Assembly (NCBI GenBank): GCA_019359245.1 | Contig: JAHHHR010000004.1 | Coordinates: 124,001-188,000, forward strand | Direction of reading: 5' to 3' | DNA: 64,000 nucleotides | From: Nostoc desertorum CM1-VF14 | GTDB lineage: Bacteria > Cyanobacteriota > Cyanobacteriia > Cyanobacteriales > Nostocaceae | Shown here: piece after piece, positions 28,975 to 36,080 of the stretch | Position numbering within the stretch: position 1 is the first letter of the stretch | Layout of the letters: every line of letters begins with the position of its first letter | Translations under genes and position numbers: made by a program | Notes under the pieces: generated by a model | Database searches by the model: none | What the model saw: the letters and a program-made list of their open reading frames with translations, nothing else | What the model was told of the DNA's origin: nothing

Positions 28975-29043
28975 GAATTTTAGATTTTAGATTTTGGATT
29001 TTAGATTAATAATCTGAAATCCAAAATCCGAAATCGAAAATTG
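28975..29043. repeat. AGATTTT/AAATCC heptamer repeat patch
   Basis: Between the convergent response-regulator and NIL-domain genes lie TTTTAGATTTTAGATTTTGG-type units followed by complementary AAATCCAAAATCCGAAATC units. The two halves can pair as a long hairpin and may act as a shared terminator. The unit is the same as the insert in purL at 40215-40253. Confidence 0.65.
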
Positions 29044-29044
29044 A

Positions 29045-29353
29045 TTACCAACCATCTTCTTCAGGGCTGGATTGGTGCAAAACTTCTAAATCCAGTTCAT
29101 CCAGGTAAGTTAAAGCGCTTTCAATCTGAGAAACAGTACCTCGCAGTTCCAGATCGAAGCAGCTATATTGTGGCACGTTTGCACTTACCTGAGCATCAGC
29201 AATAATGACTATAACATTATAGTGAGAAACCAGCCGTGAAATGACTGGTTCCTCATGCAAATCTTTAGGAATGCGAACTTGGATACGAGTTTGGGTGCGT
29301 CTATTATCTAAAATATCAGCATTAGATTTTACTTGTTTATTTGGAATTGCCAT
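29045..29353 (-). CDS. NIL domain protein
   Basis: A 102-residue stand-alone NIL domain: RIQVRIPKDLHEEPVISRLVSHYNVIVIIADAQVS is the first beta-alpha-beta unit, and ELRGTVSQIESALTYLDELDLEVL the second. NIL domains sit at the C-terminus of methionine-import ATPases and sense ligands; in cyanobacteria short free forms of this type are common and uncharacterised. It is convergent with the response regulator. Family recognition is fairly good, the ligand is unknown. Confidence 0.75.
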   Translation of the reverse strand: MAIPNKQVKSNADILDNRRTQTRIQVRIPKDLHEEPVISRLVSHYNVIVIIADAQVSANVPQYSCFDLELRGTVSQIESALTYLDELDLEVLHQSSPEEDGW

Positions 29354-29884
29354 TCTAGCTTCCTACTCGACTTCTGGGATAAGGGTTTTATTTTGCACAA
29401 TTCTTTTAACACTAGCGTCACTTATCCCACGCAGGCAAGCAAGGAAGTGTCTGTATTGGCAAATCATTAATCTAGATGTAATGAATATGAATAATTGCTC
29501 ATAATTCGGTAGTTAGAAGCTTAATTGTCCTTTTATGGCAGTTTTCGAGCAAATCGAATATAGCCAATTTGTAGGGTTACAACAATTGTTGTAACCCTAA
29601 TTTATTGTGTATAAGATTTAATACTGAAGTAACAACTGCTACATATGTTACTTTGCAAAAGTTTTAGGGAACTCTATTAATAGAACCTTATAGGTTTAAG
29701 TTAAGTCAGTGCAATAAAACCAAACTATGTAAACAAAAGTAAATAAGGCTCAAGCTCTTTCTCCCTCTGCTCCCTGCCCCCTGCCCCCTGCCTGATTGCG
29801 ACAATAATTATTTACGCCGACCTACTTAACCCTCTGTTTAGATATTAATAAAAATCGATTCTTTAGGATATTTACTTCTGTGTA
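29354..29884. other. Non-coding gap with perfect palindrome
   Basis: No gene was found. A perfect 28-bp palindrome occupies 29572-29599 (half-site TAGGGTTACAACAA), with no loop bases and TTTATT downstream on the plus strand. A CCCCCTGCCCCCTGCC stretch near 29778 is a further heptamer patch (TGCCCCC). The remaining sequence is AT-rich. Confidence 0.5.
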
Positions 29885-30320
29885 ATGACCTATTGTATAA
29901 ATCCCCATTGTCCAAAACCTGTTGATGCAGTGAATGCAAACAACCTTATTTGCCGTGCTAAGTCAGACAAACGATCCTACAATGGTATTAACCAAAATAG
30001 CCAAAGCTGTTGAAGCAATTAGCGATCGCCAGCTACAAAGAAATATAGCTACTGCCAGTGTGATCTTAGCAGGTCTGGTGCTAAATAAAAATGTAATTAG
30101 CAAGATTTTAAGGACTGAGATAAGGACTGAGATTATGCGCGAATCAGTCATTTATCAACAAATCCTAGAAGAAGGCGAAGCCAAAGTTAAAGCCGAAACA
30201 ACAAGAAAGTTGGCTTTAAGTTTGTTGTGAATTGGAATGAGTTTAGGAAAAATTGCTCAAGTTACTGAATTATCTATTGAGCAAACTCAAGTTTTACAAG
30301 AGGAGATTCAAAAATCTTAA
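29885..30320 (+). pseudogene. Chimeric relic: 4-Cys kinase start joined to Rpn tail
   Basis: From the ATG at 29885 one frame reads MTYCINPHCPKPVDAVNANN, then LICR, the N-terminal cysteine motif (C-x4-C...) of cyanobacterial Ser/Thr kinases. It then loses that pattern and stops at 30013. From about 29955 a different frame reads FAVLSQTNDPTMVLTKIAKA..., the C-terminal part of an Rpn-family protein. That frame has an in-frame TGA at 30228-30230, after which Rpn-like sequence continues (IGMSLGKIAQVTELSIEQ) to a TAA at 30320. It is thus a fusion of two truncated genes, the second also with a premature stop. Probably non-functional. Confidence 0.75.
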
Positions 30321-30360
30321 TTTTAATTAATTGTTTTAGAAAATACATAGCTATACAAGC

Positions 30361-30381
30361 AAAACCCGCGAATGCGGGTTT
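30361..30381. terminator. GC-rich hairpin, asnS 3' side
   Basis: AACCCGC (30363-30369), loop GAAT, GCGGGTT (30374-30380), flanked by A-runs on the left and TTT on the right. It lies 70 bases after the asnS stop and can serve both the asnS (minus) and relic (plus) directions. Confidence 0.65.
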
Positions 30382-30450
30382 CAAAGTTTTATCAAGTCCG
30401 TGCAGACGGAATTGGTTTGTGTAGACGCGATAACAGGTCTAAAATTTAAA

Positions 30451-31842
30451 TTAAAACTCAGCACTTTGTGGTGTACGCGGGAACGGAATCACATCACGAA
30501 TATTTCCCATACCAGTCATAAATTGCACAAGTCGTTCAAAACCTAACCCAAAACCGGCGTGAGGAACAGTACCGTAACGACGCAAATCAAGATACCACCA
30601 CAAGTCTTCTGGGTTTAATCCTTGCGCTAACACGCGGCGTTCTAATACTTCTAAACGTTCTTCGCGCTGGGAACCGCCAACAATTTCGCCAATTTTAGGT
30701 GCAAGAATATCCATCGCACGGACGGTTTTTTCATCGTCGTTCAAGCGCATGTAAAAAGCTTTGATTTGCGCTGGATAGTCTGTAACGATCGCAGGCTTTT
30801 TAAATAATTGTTCAGCCAGGTAGCGTTCGTGTTCTGATTGTAAATCTAAACCCCAACTTACTGGATATTCAAATTTAACATCAGCTTTTTCTAAAAGTTT
30901 GATGGCTTCCGTATAAGTTAAGCGTTCAAACTGATTATTAATAATATTTTCGGCTGTTGCCAACACAGATTTATCAATGCGTTCATTGAAAAATTCCATA
31001 TCTTCTGGGCAAGTTTCCAATACATATTTAAAAATGTGTTTGAGAAATGCCTCAGCTAAATCCATATCGCCTTCTAGATCACAGAAAGCCATTTCTGGCT
31101 CAACCATCCAAAATTCTGCTAAGTGGCGGGAGGTGTTGGAATTTTCGGCACGGAAGGTAGGGCCAAAGGTGTAGACGTTACTAAACGCCATCGCCATCAC
31201 TTCCGCTTCCAACTGGCCGCTAACTGTTAAATATGTGGGTTTAGCAAAAAAGTCTTGGCTGTAATCTACTGCTTGGTTTTCTGTGCGGGGGATATTCTTT
31301 AAATCTAAACTGGTAACGCTAAACAGTTCACCCGCGCCTTCGCAGTCGCTAGCGGTGATGATCGGTGTGTGTACCCACAAAAACCCTCTTTGTTGGAAAA
31401 ATTGGTGAATTGCTGTCGAACAAGCATTTCTGACGCGGAAAACTGCACCAAAGGAATTAGTACGCGATCGCAAATGTCCGATGGTTCGTAGAAACTCAAA
31501 GGAATGACGTTTCTTTTGCAGGGGATATGTATCGGGATCAGCTTCTCCGTAAACTTTCACGGACTCGGCTTTCAACTCAATTCGTTGCCCTTTACCAAGA
31601 GAAGCCACTAGTACCCCTGTCACCTCGACAGCAGCACCTGTATTCAGTTTTTTCAAGATAGCTTCGTAATCTGGCAAATCCTGATTAATGACAGCTTGCA
31701 AATTAGCTAGTGATGAGCCGTCATTGACTTCAATAAAAGCAAACCCTTTGGACTCGCGTTTCGTCCGCACCCAGCCTTGAACTTGGAGGGACTCATCAGG
31801 TTGACCACTTCGCAATATTTCTGCAATCCGTCGATTCGCCAT
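30451..31842 (-). CDS. asnS: Asparaginyl-tRNA synthetase
   Basis: Class IIb synthetase charging tRNA-Asn. The 463-residue product has an N-terminal OB-fold for the anticodon ([23 protein letters not shown]), motif 2 [21 protein letters not shown] and motif 3 [24 protein letters not shown] and the absence of an insertion distinguish AsnS from AspS. Length is normal. The start ATG is two bases after the stop of the small coiled-coil gene (31845-32207), so the two form an operon. Confidence 0.97.
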   Translation of the reverse strand: MANRRIAEILRSGQPDESLQVQGWVRTKRESKGFAFIEVNDGSSLANLQAVINQDLPDYEAILKKLNTGAAVEVTGVLVASLGKGQRIELKAESVKVYGEADPDTYPLQKKRHSFEFLRTIGHLRSRTNSFGAVFRVRNACSTAIHQFFQQRGFLWVHTPIITASDCEGAGELFSVTSLDLKNIPRTENQAVDYSQDFFAKPTYLTVSGQLEAEVMAMAFSNVYTFGPTFRAENSNTSRHLAEFWMVEPEMAFCDLEGDMDLAEAFLKHIFKYVLETCPEDMEFFNERIDKSVLATAENIINNQFERLTYTEAIKLLEKADVKFEYPVSWGLDLQSEHERYLAEQLFKKPAIVTDYPAQIKAFYMRLNDDEKTVRAMDILAPKIGEIVGGSQREERLEVLERRVLAQGLNPEDLWWYLDLRRYGTVPHAGFGLGFERLVQFMTGMGNIRDVIPFPRTPQSAEF

Positions 31843-31844
31843 AT

Positions 31845-32207
31845 TTACCCAGCATAAGACTTTAATATCCAGCCTATGATAACGCCCATTCCACCAAAGC
31901 GGACGACTTGCCAGAAAGGTTTTTTGAGGCTACGCCAAGAAAATAACTGGCTTTCTAAGTTCACTTCTAGCATTTCCAACTGCTGTTGAATTTGCCGTAA
32001 CTCTGCTTTGATTTCTGGTGTTTGAGATTTATTGTGCTTTAGTTGATCCCGGCGCTGTTGCCATTGTGCCTGTTGTTGGCGATCGCGTTGCACTTGATCA
32101 TAACGTTCTTTTAAAGATAGGAGCGATCGCTCTACTTCCTCTAGTTCTTGTTCAAAATCTGGTTCTGGATTTTCTGCTGACGGCTGTGATTGTTTAGGCG
32201 GCTTCAT
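31845..32207 (-). CDS. Coiled-coil protein with C-terminal membrane segment
   Basis: No family recognised. The 120-residue product has an acidic N-terminus, a long charged helix ([36 protein letters not shown] in pattern, about 18-85) and a C-terminal hydrophobic anchor ([15 protein letters not shown]). It is the first gene of a two-gene unit with asnS, gap two bases. Conserved appearance and normal codon use suggest a real cyanobacterial gene; the link to tRNA charging is only positional. Confidence 0.65.
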   Translation of the reverse strand: MKPPKQSQPSAENPEPDFEQELEEVERSLLSLKERYDQVQRDRQQQAQWQQRRDQLKHNKSQTPEIKAELRQIQQQLEMLEVNLESQLFSWRSLKKPFWQVVRFGGMGVIIGWILKSYAG

Positions 32208-32251
32208 TTACAAGTAGTAAAGTAGAAGTAAATGCAAATGTGCCAATAGTT

Positions 32252-32530
32252 ATGTCCCAATTTACCCAGCTGCCGAAAACCAGTCAACTGAATGAACTTA
32301 GTACTCTAGAACTTGCTCAAGCCCTTATGGAAAGACTGAGTATTTCCCCTAACGATTGGCATCGCCTCAAGTCTAACCGCAATTCCCGCGCTAATGAACA
32401 AGTGGCAGCAGCGATTGTGTATCTTTTAAAGAATCAGCCACAAGAAGCTCAAGCTAGATTAGAACAGGCAATTGGTTGGTTAGATCGCTCCATTTCTGCC
32501 CCTCCCTGTCCAACTCACGGCAAAAGTTAG
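32252..32530 (+). CDS. Small conserved protein, probably DUF6439
   Basis: A 92-residue protein (MSQFTQLPKTSQLNELSTLELAQALMERLSISPNDWHRLKS), with QVAAAIVYLLKNQPQEAQARLEQAIGWLDRSI as a TPR-like helical end. I connect it tentatively to the cyanobacterial DUF6439 family. The frame opens at a GTG (32240), but the ATG at 32252 is the natural start. It is divergent from the coiled-coil/asnS unit. Function is unknown. Confidence 0.65.
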   Translation: MSQFTQLPKTSQLNELSTLELAQALMERLSISPNDWHRLKSNRNSRANEQVAAAIVYLLKNQPQEAQARLEQAIGWLDRSISAPPCPTHGKS

Positions 32531-32596
32531 GAGCTAAAAGTTAGGAGTTATGAATTATTATTCAACTCCTAATTTTTAACTCCTAACTCCTAACTC

Positions 32597-33055
32597 CTAA
32601 TTACGTTCCCGTCGCAGAGATAGTCCTCGGCGATTTTCCATTTGCTTACAAAGCCTCAATTCTGTGCCTTTGCGGTTCCACTCTACCTGATCAAAAATTT
32701 GGTGGAGAAGACATAAACCACGGCCACTTTCTGATTCATCTGGTGGTAAATAGTCTGTTGGCTCTTCTTCACTAGTAGATGAAGGAGTAAAGCCGCTACC
32801 CTGATCTGATATTACCCACCAATATTGATTATCTATTAGAGAAAAACGGACTACAACTGTTTTACTTGGGTCAAGATTATTGCCATGTTTAGCTGCGTTT
32901 ACTAGGGCTTCTTGAAGTCCTAGCCGCAGTTCTGCTTGTAATTTTGATGGGATTTCTGCCAACAGTAAATCTAATATTGGACAAAGGTAGAGGGTTGAGG
33001 CAAAGCTAATAGTGCCCCAATAACGTGCAACTGGACGGAGTGAAATTGTAATCAC
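32597..33055 (-). CDS. Anti-sigma factor-type ATPase (RsbW/SpoIIAB-like)
   Basis: A 152-residue GHKL ATPase of the serine kinase/anti-sigma type. The N box is GLQEALVNAAKHGN, the G1 box VISDQGSGF and the G2 region SGRGLCLLHQIFD. The C-terminus (RRGLSLRRERN) is basic. These proteins phosphorylate an anti-anti-sigma partner and hold a sigma factor, or act in related partner switches; no partner gene is next to it. An ACTCCTA heptamer patch follows the convergent gene border. Confidence 0.85.
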   Translation of the reverse strand: MITISLRPVARYWGTISFASTLYLCPILDLLLAEIPSKLQAELRLGLQEALVNAAKHGNNLDPSKTVVVRFSLIDNQYWWVISDQGSGFTPSSTSEEEPTDYLPPDESESGRGLCLLHQIFDQVEWNRKGTELRLCKQMENRRGLSLRRERN

Positions 33056-33444
33056 AAGAGAAACCCCATAGCTTTCAGTTAGCTAGACATCAGTTTGCTA
33101 TTACAGGCACCCTGATAAAATTGAGGTGGTCATGCTGCCTTCAAACTTGCGTCTTTAAAACTAAATTTTGAAAATGCTAGGGAGCATTTGCTCTATAGTA
33201 TGAGTTGGGATTGCTTAGATAGATAACGGCTGGAATACTTTTGATAATGAATTCAGCAACTTAAAAAGATGCTAGTAATTTGACAGAGTATTGGCATACT
33301 CTAGTTAATTGCCGATTTGTAATTTACACAATCCAATTCATATTTCTAAGAACCTATGCAACTTGAATTTATTTAAACAAAATGAATTTTTATTTTTGCC
33401 TTAATTCAATTTTAGCATCTTTAGTATGCACTAGACTAAAAATT
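33056..33444. other. Non-coding gap
   Basis: No gene was found in these 389 bases. A small hairpin, AAATGCT (33172-33178) / AGCATTT (33183-33189) with an AGGG loop, is the only clear structure. The promoter of the anti-sigma-type gene should lie at its left end. Confidence 0.4.
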
Positions 33445-34851
33445 TCAAATTTCAGTTTTTGTAAACGAACTACTATCCTTGTGCAAATCTGATAGCGCAA
33501 GAAAGGCGGCAGCTTCAACATGAGCAGTTTGAGGAAAAAAATCAGCAGGTTGTACCCGTGTGATTGTATATTGCCCATCTTTACAAAGCAATTTCAGGTC
33601 ACGGGCGAGGGTGGCTACTTTACAGCTGACGTAAACTATCCGAGATGGTTTCAATTGCCGTAAAGTTTCGATTACAGCCTGATCGCACCCCTTCCGTGGC
33701 GGATCGAGTATTACTACTTCTGGTATTGTGCCCATTTTTGGAAGCAATTTCTCTACTGCCCCGACTTGGAATGTCACATTATCAATTCCGTTGCGGTGGG
33801 CATTCAAAATAGCTTGTTCCACTGCTGCTGGTTGCACTTCTAATCCTGTGGCAATTCGTACTTTTTTGGCAAGGGGTAAAGTTAAAGTCCCAATACCACA
33901 GTAGGCATCAACTAGCAACTCATGCCCTTGAAGATTGAGTTCTGATTCGATTACCTGCAATAGTGCCTCTGCTGTTTCTGTATACACTTGAAAAAATGTA
34001 TCTGGGCGCACTTGAAATTCCAGTCCAGCAAAAACTTCACGCAGGTGTGGGACTCCAGCGATGCAACGGGTTTCTGATCCAAAGATAGCATTTGTGCGAT
34101 CGCTATTGCGGTTGAGTGACACTCCTACTAACTGCGGATAACGTTTTAACCATTCCTGCGCTTGGGTTTCAATTCCTGATAAATTCCAGTCTTTCACCAC
34201 CAAAGTCAGTAACATTTCTCCAGTGTGTCGGCCAATGCGTAAACCGAGATGGCGAATTTGTCCAAGATGGCGCTGTTCGTCATAGATTCGCCAACCCCGT
34301 TGTTGGATATCCTGCTTAACTTCGGCAAGTAAGGGATTTAATCGCGCGTCTTGGACTGGACATTGATTTAAATTAATTAATTGGTGACTACCTTTTTGGT
34401 AGTAACCAGCTTGTACCTGTCCCGTTGCCGATATACCCAGAGGATATGTAGATTTATTACGGTAACCTAAAGCAGAAGCGGCGGCGAGTACCGGATCTAC
34501 CGGTGGTTGGACAAAACCGCCAATGCGCTCCATTGCTTGGATAACTTGGTTTTGCTTGGCTACTAGCTGGTAGTCATAATCAATATGCTGCCACTGGCAA
34601 CCACCGCACTTATCCGCCACAATACAACTAGGCCGGATACGGTGGGGAGATGGTTCCAATAGCTCCTGGAGCTTCCCGTGGCCGTATTTTGGTTTAACAT
34701 GAACCAAGCGGACAATGGCGCGATCTCCTGGTACAGTATCTGGGACAAACACTACACGCTCATCAGCGCGTCCCACACCATCACCTGTATCACTCAGGTT
34801 AGCGATCGTTACTTCAATCAATTCACCCTGTTGCCAAACTATTTTAGTCAT
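33445..34851 (-). CDS. rlmD: 23S rRNA (uracil-5-)-methyltransferase RlmD-like
   Basis: RumA-family SAM enzyme methylating a uridine of 23S rRNA. The 468-residue product has an N-terminal TRAM domain (VTIANLSDTGDGVGR...KPKYGHGKL), the iron-sulfur cysteines in CIVADKCGGCQWQH, the SAM motif VDAYCGIGTLTLPLA, motif IV VILDPPRKGC and the nucleophilic cysteine in VYVSCKVATLARDL. The last motif usually reads SCNPATLARD; the Lys-Val pair is a mild deviation. The start ATG is embedded in TAATGAC heptamer repeats, so upstream ATGs in the repeat are decoys. Confidence 0.93.
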   Translation of the reverse strand: MTKIVWQQGELIEVTIANLSDTGDGVGRADERVVFVPDTVPGDRAIVRLVHVKPKYGHGKLQELLEPSPHRIRPSCIVADKCGGCQWQHIDYDYQLVAKQNQVIQAMERIGGFVQPPVDPVLAAASALGYRNKSTYPLGISATGQVQAGYYQKGSHQLINLNQCPVQDARLNPLLAEVKQDIQQRGWRIYDEQRHLGQIRHLGLRIGRHTGEMLLTLVVKDWNLSGIETQAQEWLKRYPQLVGVSLNRNSDRTNAIFGSETRCIAGVPHLREVFAGLEFQVRPDTFFQVYTETAEALLQVIESELNLQGHELLVDAYCGIGTLTLPLAKKVRIATGLEVQPAAVEQAILNAHRNGIDNVTFQVGAVEKLLPKMGTIPEVVILDPPRKGCDQAVIETLRQLKPSRIVYVSCKVATLARDLKLLCKDGQYTITRVQPADFFPQTAHVEAAAFLALSDLHKDSSSFTKTEI

Positions 34852-34970
34852 TAGTCATTAGCCATTAGTCATTTGTTATTGGGCATGGAGCATTTGACAT
34901 TAGTTATTAATTCTTCTTCCCCTGCTCCCTCTGCTCCCCACTTCCCACTCCCCACTCCCTAAAAAGATAA
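34849..34970. repeat. CATTAGT and CCCACTC heptamer patch
   Basis: The units TCATTAG/CCATTAG repeat at 34848-34872, followed by CTGCTCC/CCCACTC units at 34920-34965. The first array includes the rlmD start codon. Confidence 0.65.
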
Positions 34971-35059
34971 ATTCAATACATAACTAGCTCGTATCCCTTC
35001 ACTTGTGTACCTCCAACTCGCTAAACTAACAGATAATATTTCAGGTGATTTCAATAATC

Positions 35060-35545
35060 ATGACTGTAATTAGCCAAGTTATTCTCAAAGCCGACGACGA
35101 ACTGCGTTATCCCAGCAGTGGCGAACTTAAAAACATCAAAGACTTTTTGGAAACCGGCGTACAACGGACGCGGATTGCGGCTACCTTAGCCGAAAACGAA
35201 AAAAAGATAGTTCAAGAAGCAACCAAACAACTTTGGCAGAAGCGTCCTGACTTTATCTCCCCTGGAGGTAATGCTTATGGAGAACGCCAACGCTCTCTAT
35301 GTATCCGCGATTTTGGCTGGTACTTGCGTCTAATTACTTATGGTGTGCTTGCCGGCGATAAAGAGCCAATTGAAAAAATTGGTTTGATTGGTGTGCGGGA
35401 AATGTACAATTCATTGGGCGTTCCCGTGCCTGGAATGGTAGAAGCGATCAGTTCCCTCAAAACAGCCTCCCTTAGCTTACTGAGTGCAGAAGACGCAGCC
35501 GAAGCAGGGCCCTACTTTGATTACATCATTCAAGCGATGTCTTAA
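35060..35545 (+). CDS. apcD: Allophycocyanin alpha-B subunit (terminal emitter)
   Basis: Phycobilisome core subunit that passes excitation energy to the photosystems, mainly photosystem I in cyanobacteria. The 161-residue product starts [26 protein letters not shown] and has the bilin-binding cysteine in [13 protein letters not shown] (Cys81), ending DYIIQAMS. The start [11 protein letters not shown] and the length separate it from the main alpha subunit (ApcA). The frame opens five codons earlier, but the ATG at 35060 gives the family N-terminus. It stands alone, as apcD usually does, away from apcABC. Confidence 0.93.
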   Translation: MTVISQVILKADDELRYPSSGELKNIKDFLETGVQRTRIAATLAENEKKIVQEATKQLWQKRPDFISPGGNAYGERQRSLCIRDFGWYLRLITYGVLAGDKEPIEKIGLIGVREMYNSLGVPVPGMVEAISSLKTASLSLLSAEDAAEAGPYFDYIIQAMS

Positions 35546-35760
35546 TACAAAGTGTGTGCTGGTTCTAGGAGTATACTTCCGGTCTACTAGAGTGAGTGCA
35601 ATAAGCGCTCGATAGGCATAAGATACCCAATTTGATCATACCTTCCCCACATTTGGTAGTGGCTATGGCTAAATCTCTGTCAAGTTACTAACCAGTTGTG
35701 GGGAAATTTATTTAAGTATAACTATGGGGCATTTCTCAAAGGATGAAAGACATACGGACA

Positions 35761-35794
35761 CAAAAAACCGACAGTCCTTGATTAAGGCTGTCGG
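35761..35794 (-). terminator. Rho-independent terminator of the repeat-protein gene
   Basis: Minus strand: CCGACAGCCTT, loop AATC, AAGGaCTGTCGG, then TTTTTT. This is a textbook terminator about 290 bases past the stop of the large glycine-rich gene. It implies a long 3' untranslated region or an additional small transcript. Confidence 0.85.
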
Positions 35795-35894
35795 CAATTA
35801 AGTGTGTTCCCTATTAATGACTCGGCTAGAGTTCAGTTGTCATTAATTATGCCTAGTTAGCGATCGCGGGGAGACGATCCTAATCATATATATT

Positions 35895-35944
35895 TGTGAT
35901 TCTCGTCACATGATCGTTATAACTAAACTGCATATACTCTGATG
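35895..35944 (+). promoter_or_regulatory. Perfect CRP-type site with -10 box
   Basis: TGTGATTCTCGTCACA at 35895-35910 matches TGTGA-N6-TCACA exactly. A TATACT at 35933-35938 would put the transcription start near 35944, so the site centre lies at about -41.5, the class II CRP position. Both flanking genes converge here. No known ORF follows within 130 bases on the plus strand. Confidence 0.5.
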
Positions 35945-36080
35945 CTATATTTATTACAGTATATATGCACGATTTTAGACTTAAGAATATATACGCTAGT
36001 AGATGCATTTTCAGCTTAAAAGCAAACGGCACTAATTAGAGACTCAGGAGCTAAAACACCAGATAGAGGAATTAACAAAC

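Larger units (their letters stand above)
35546..36080. other. Convergent gap between apcD and repeat-protein gene
   Basis: Besides the terminator and the CRP-type site, no gene was found. A candidate unlisted transcript could start near 35944 and run rightward into the antisense of the next gene. A GCGATCGC octamer lies near 35860. Several AT-rich palindromic bits (TATATA, CATATACT) fill the rest. Confidence 0.45.
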
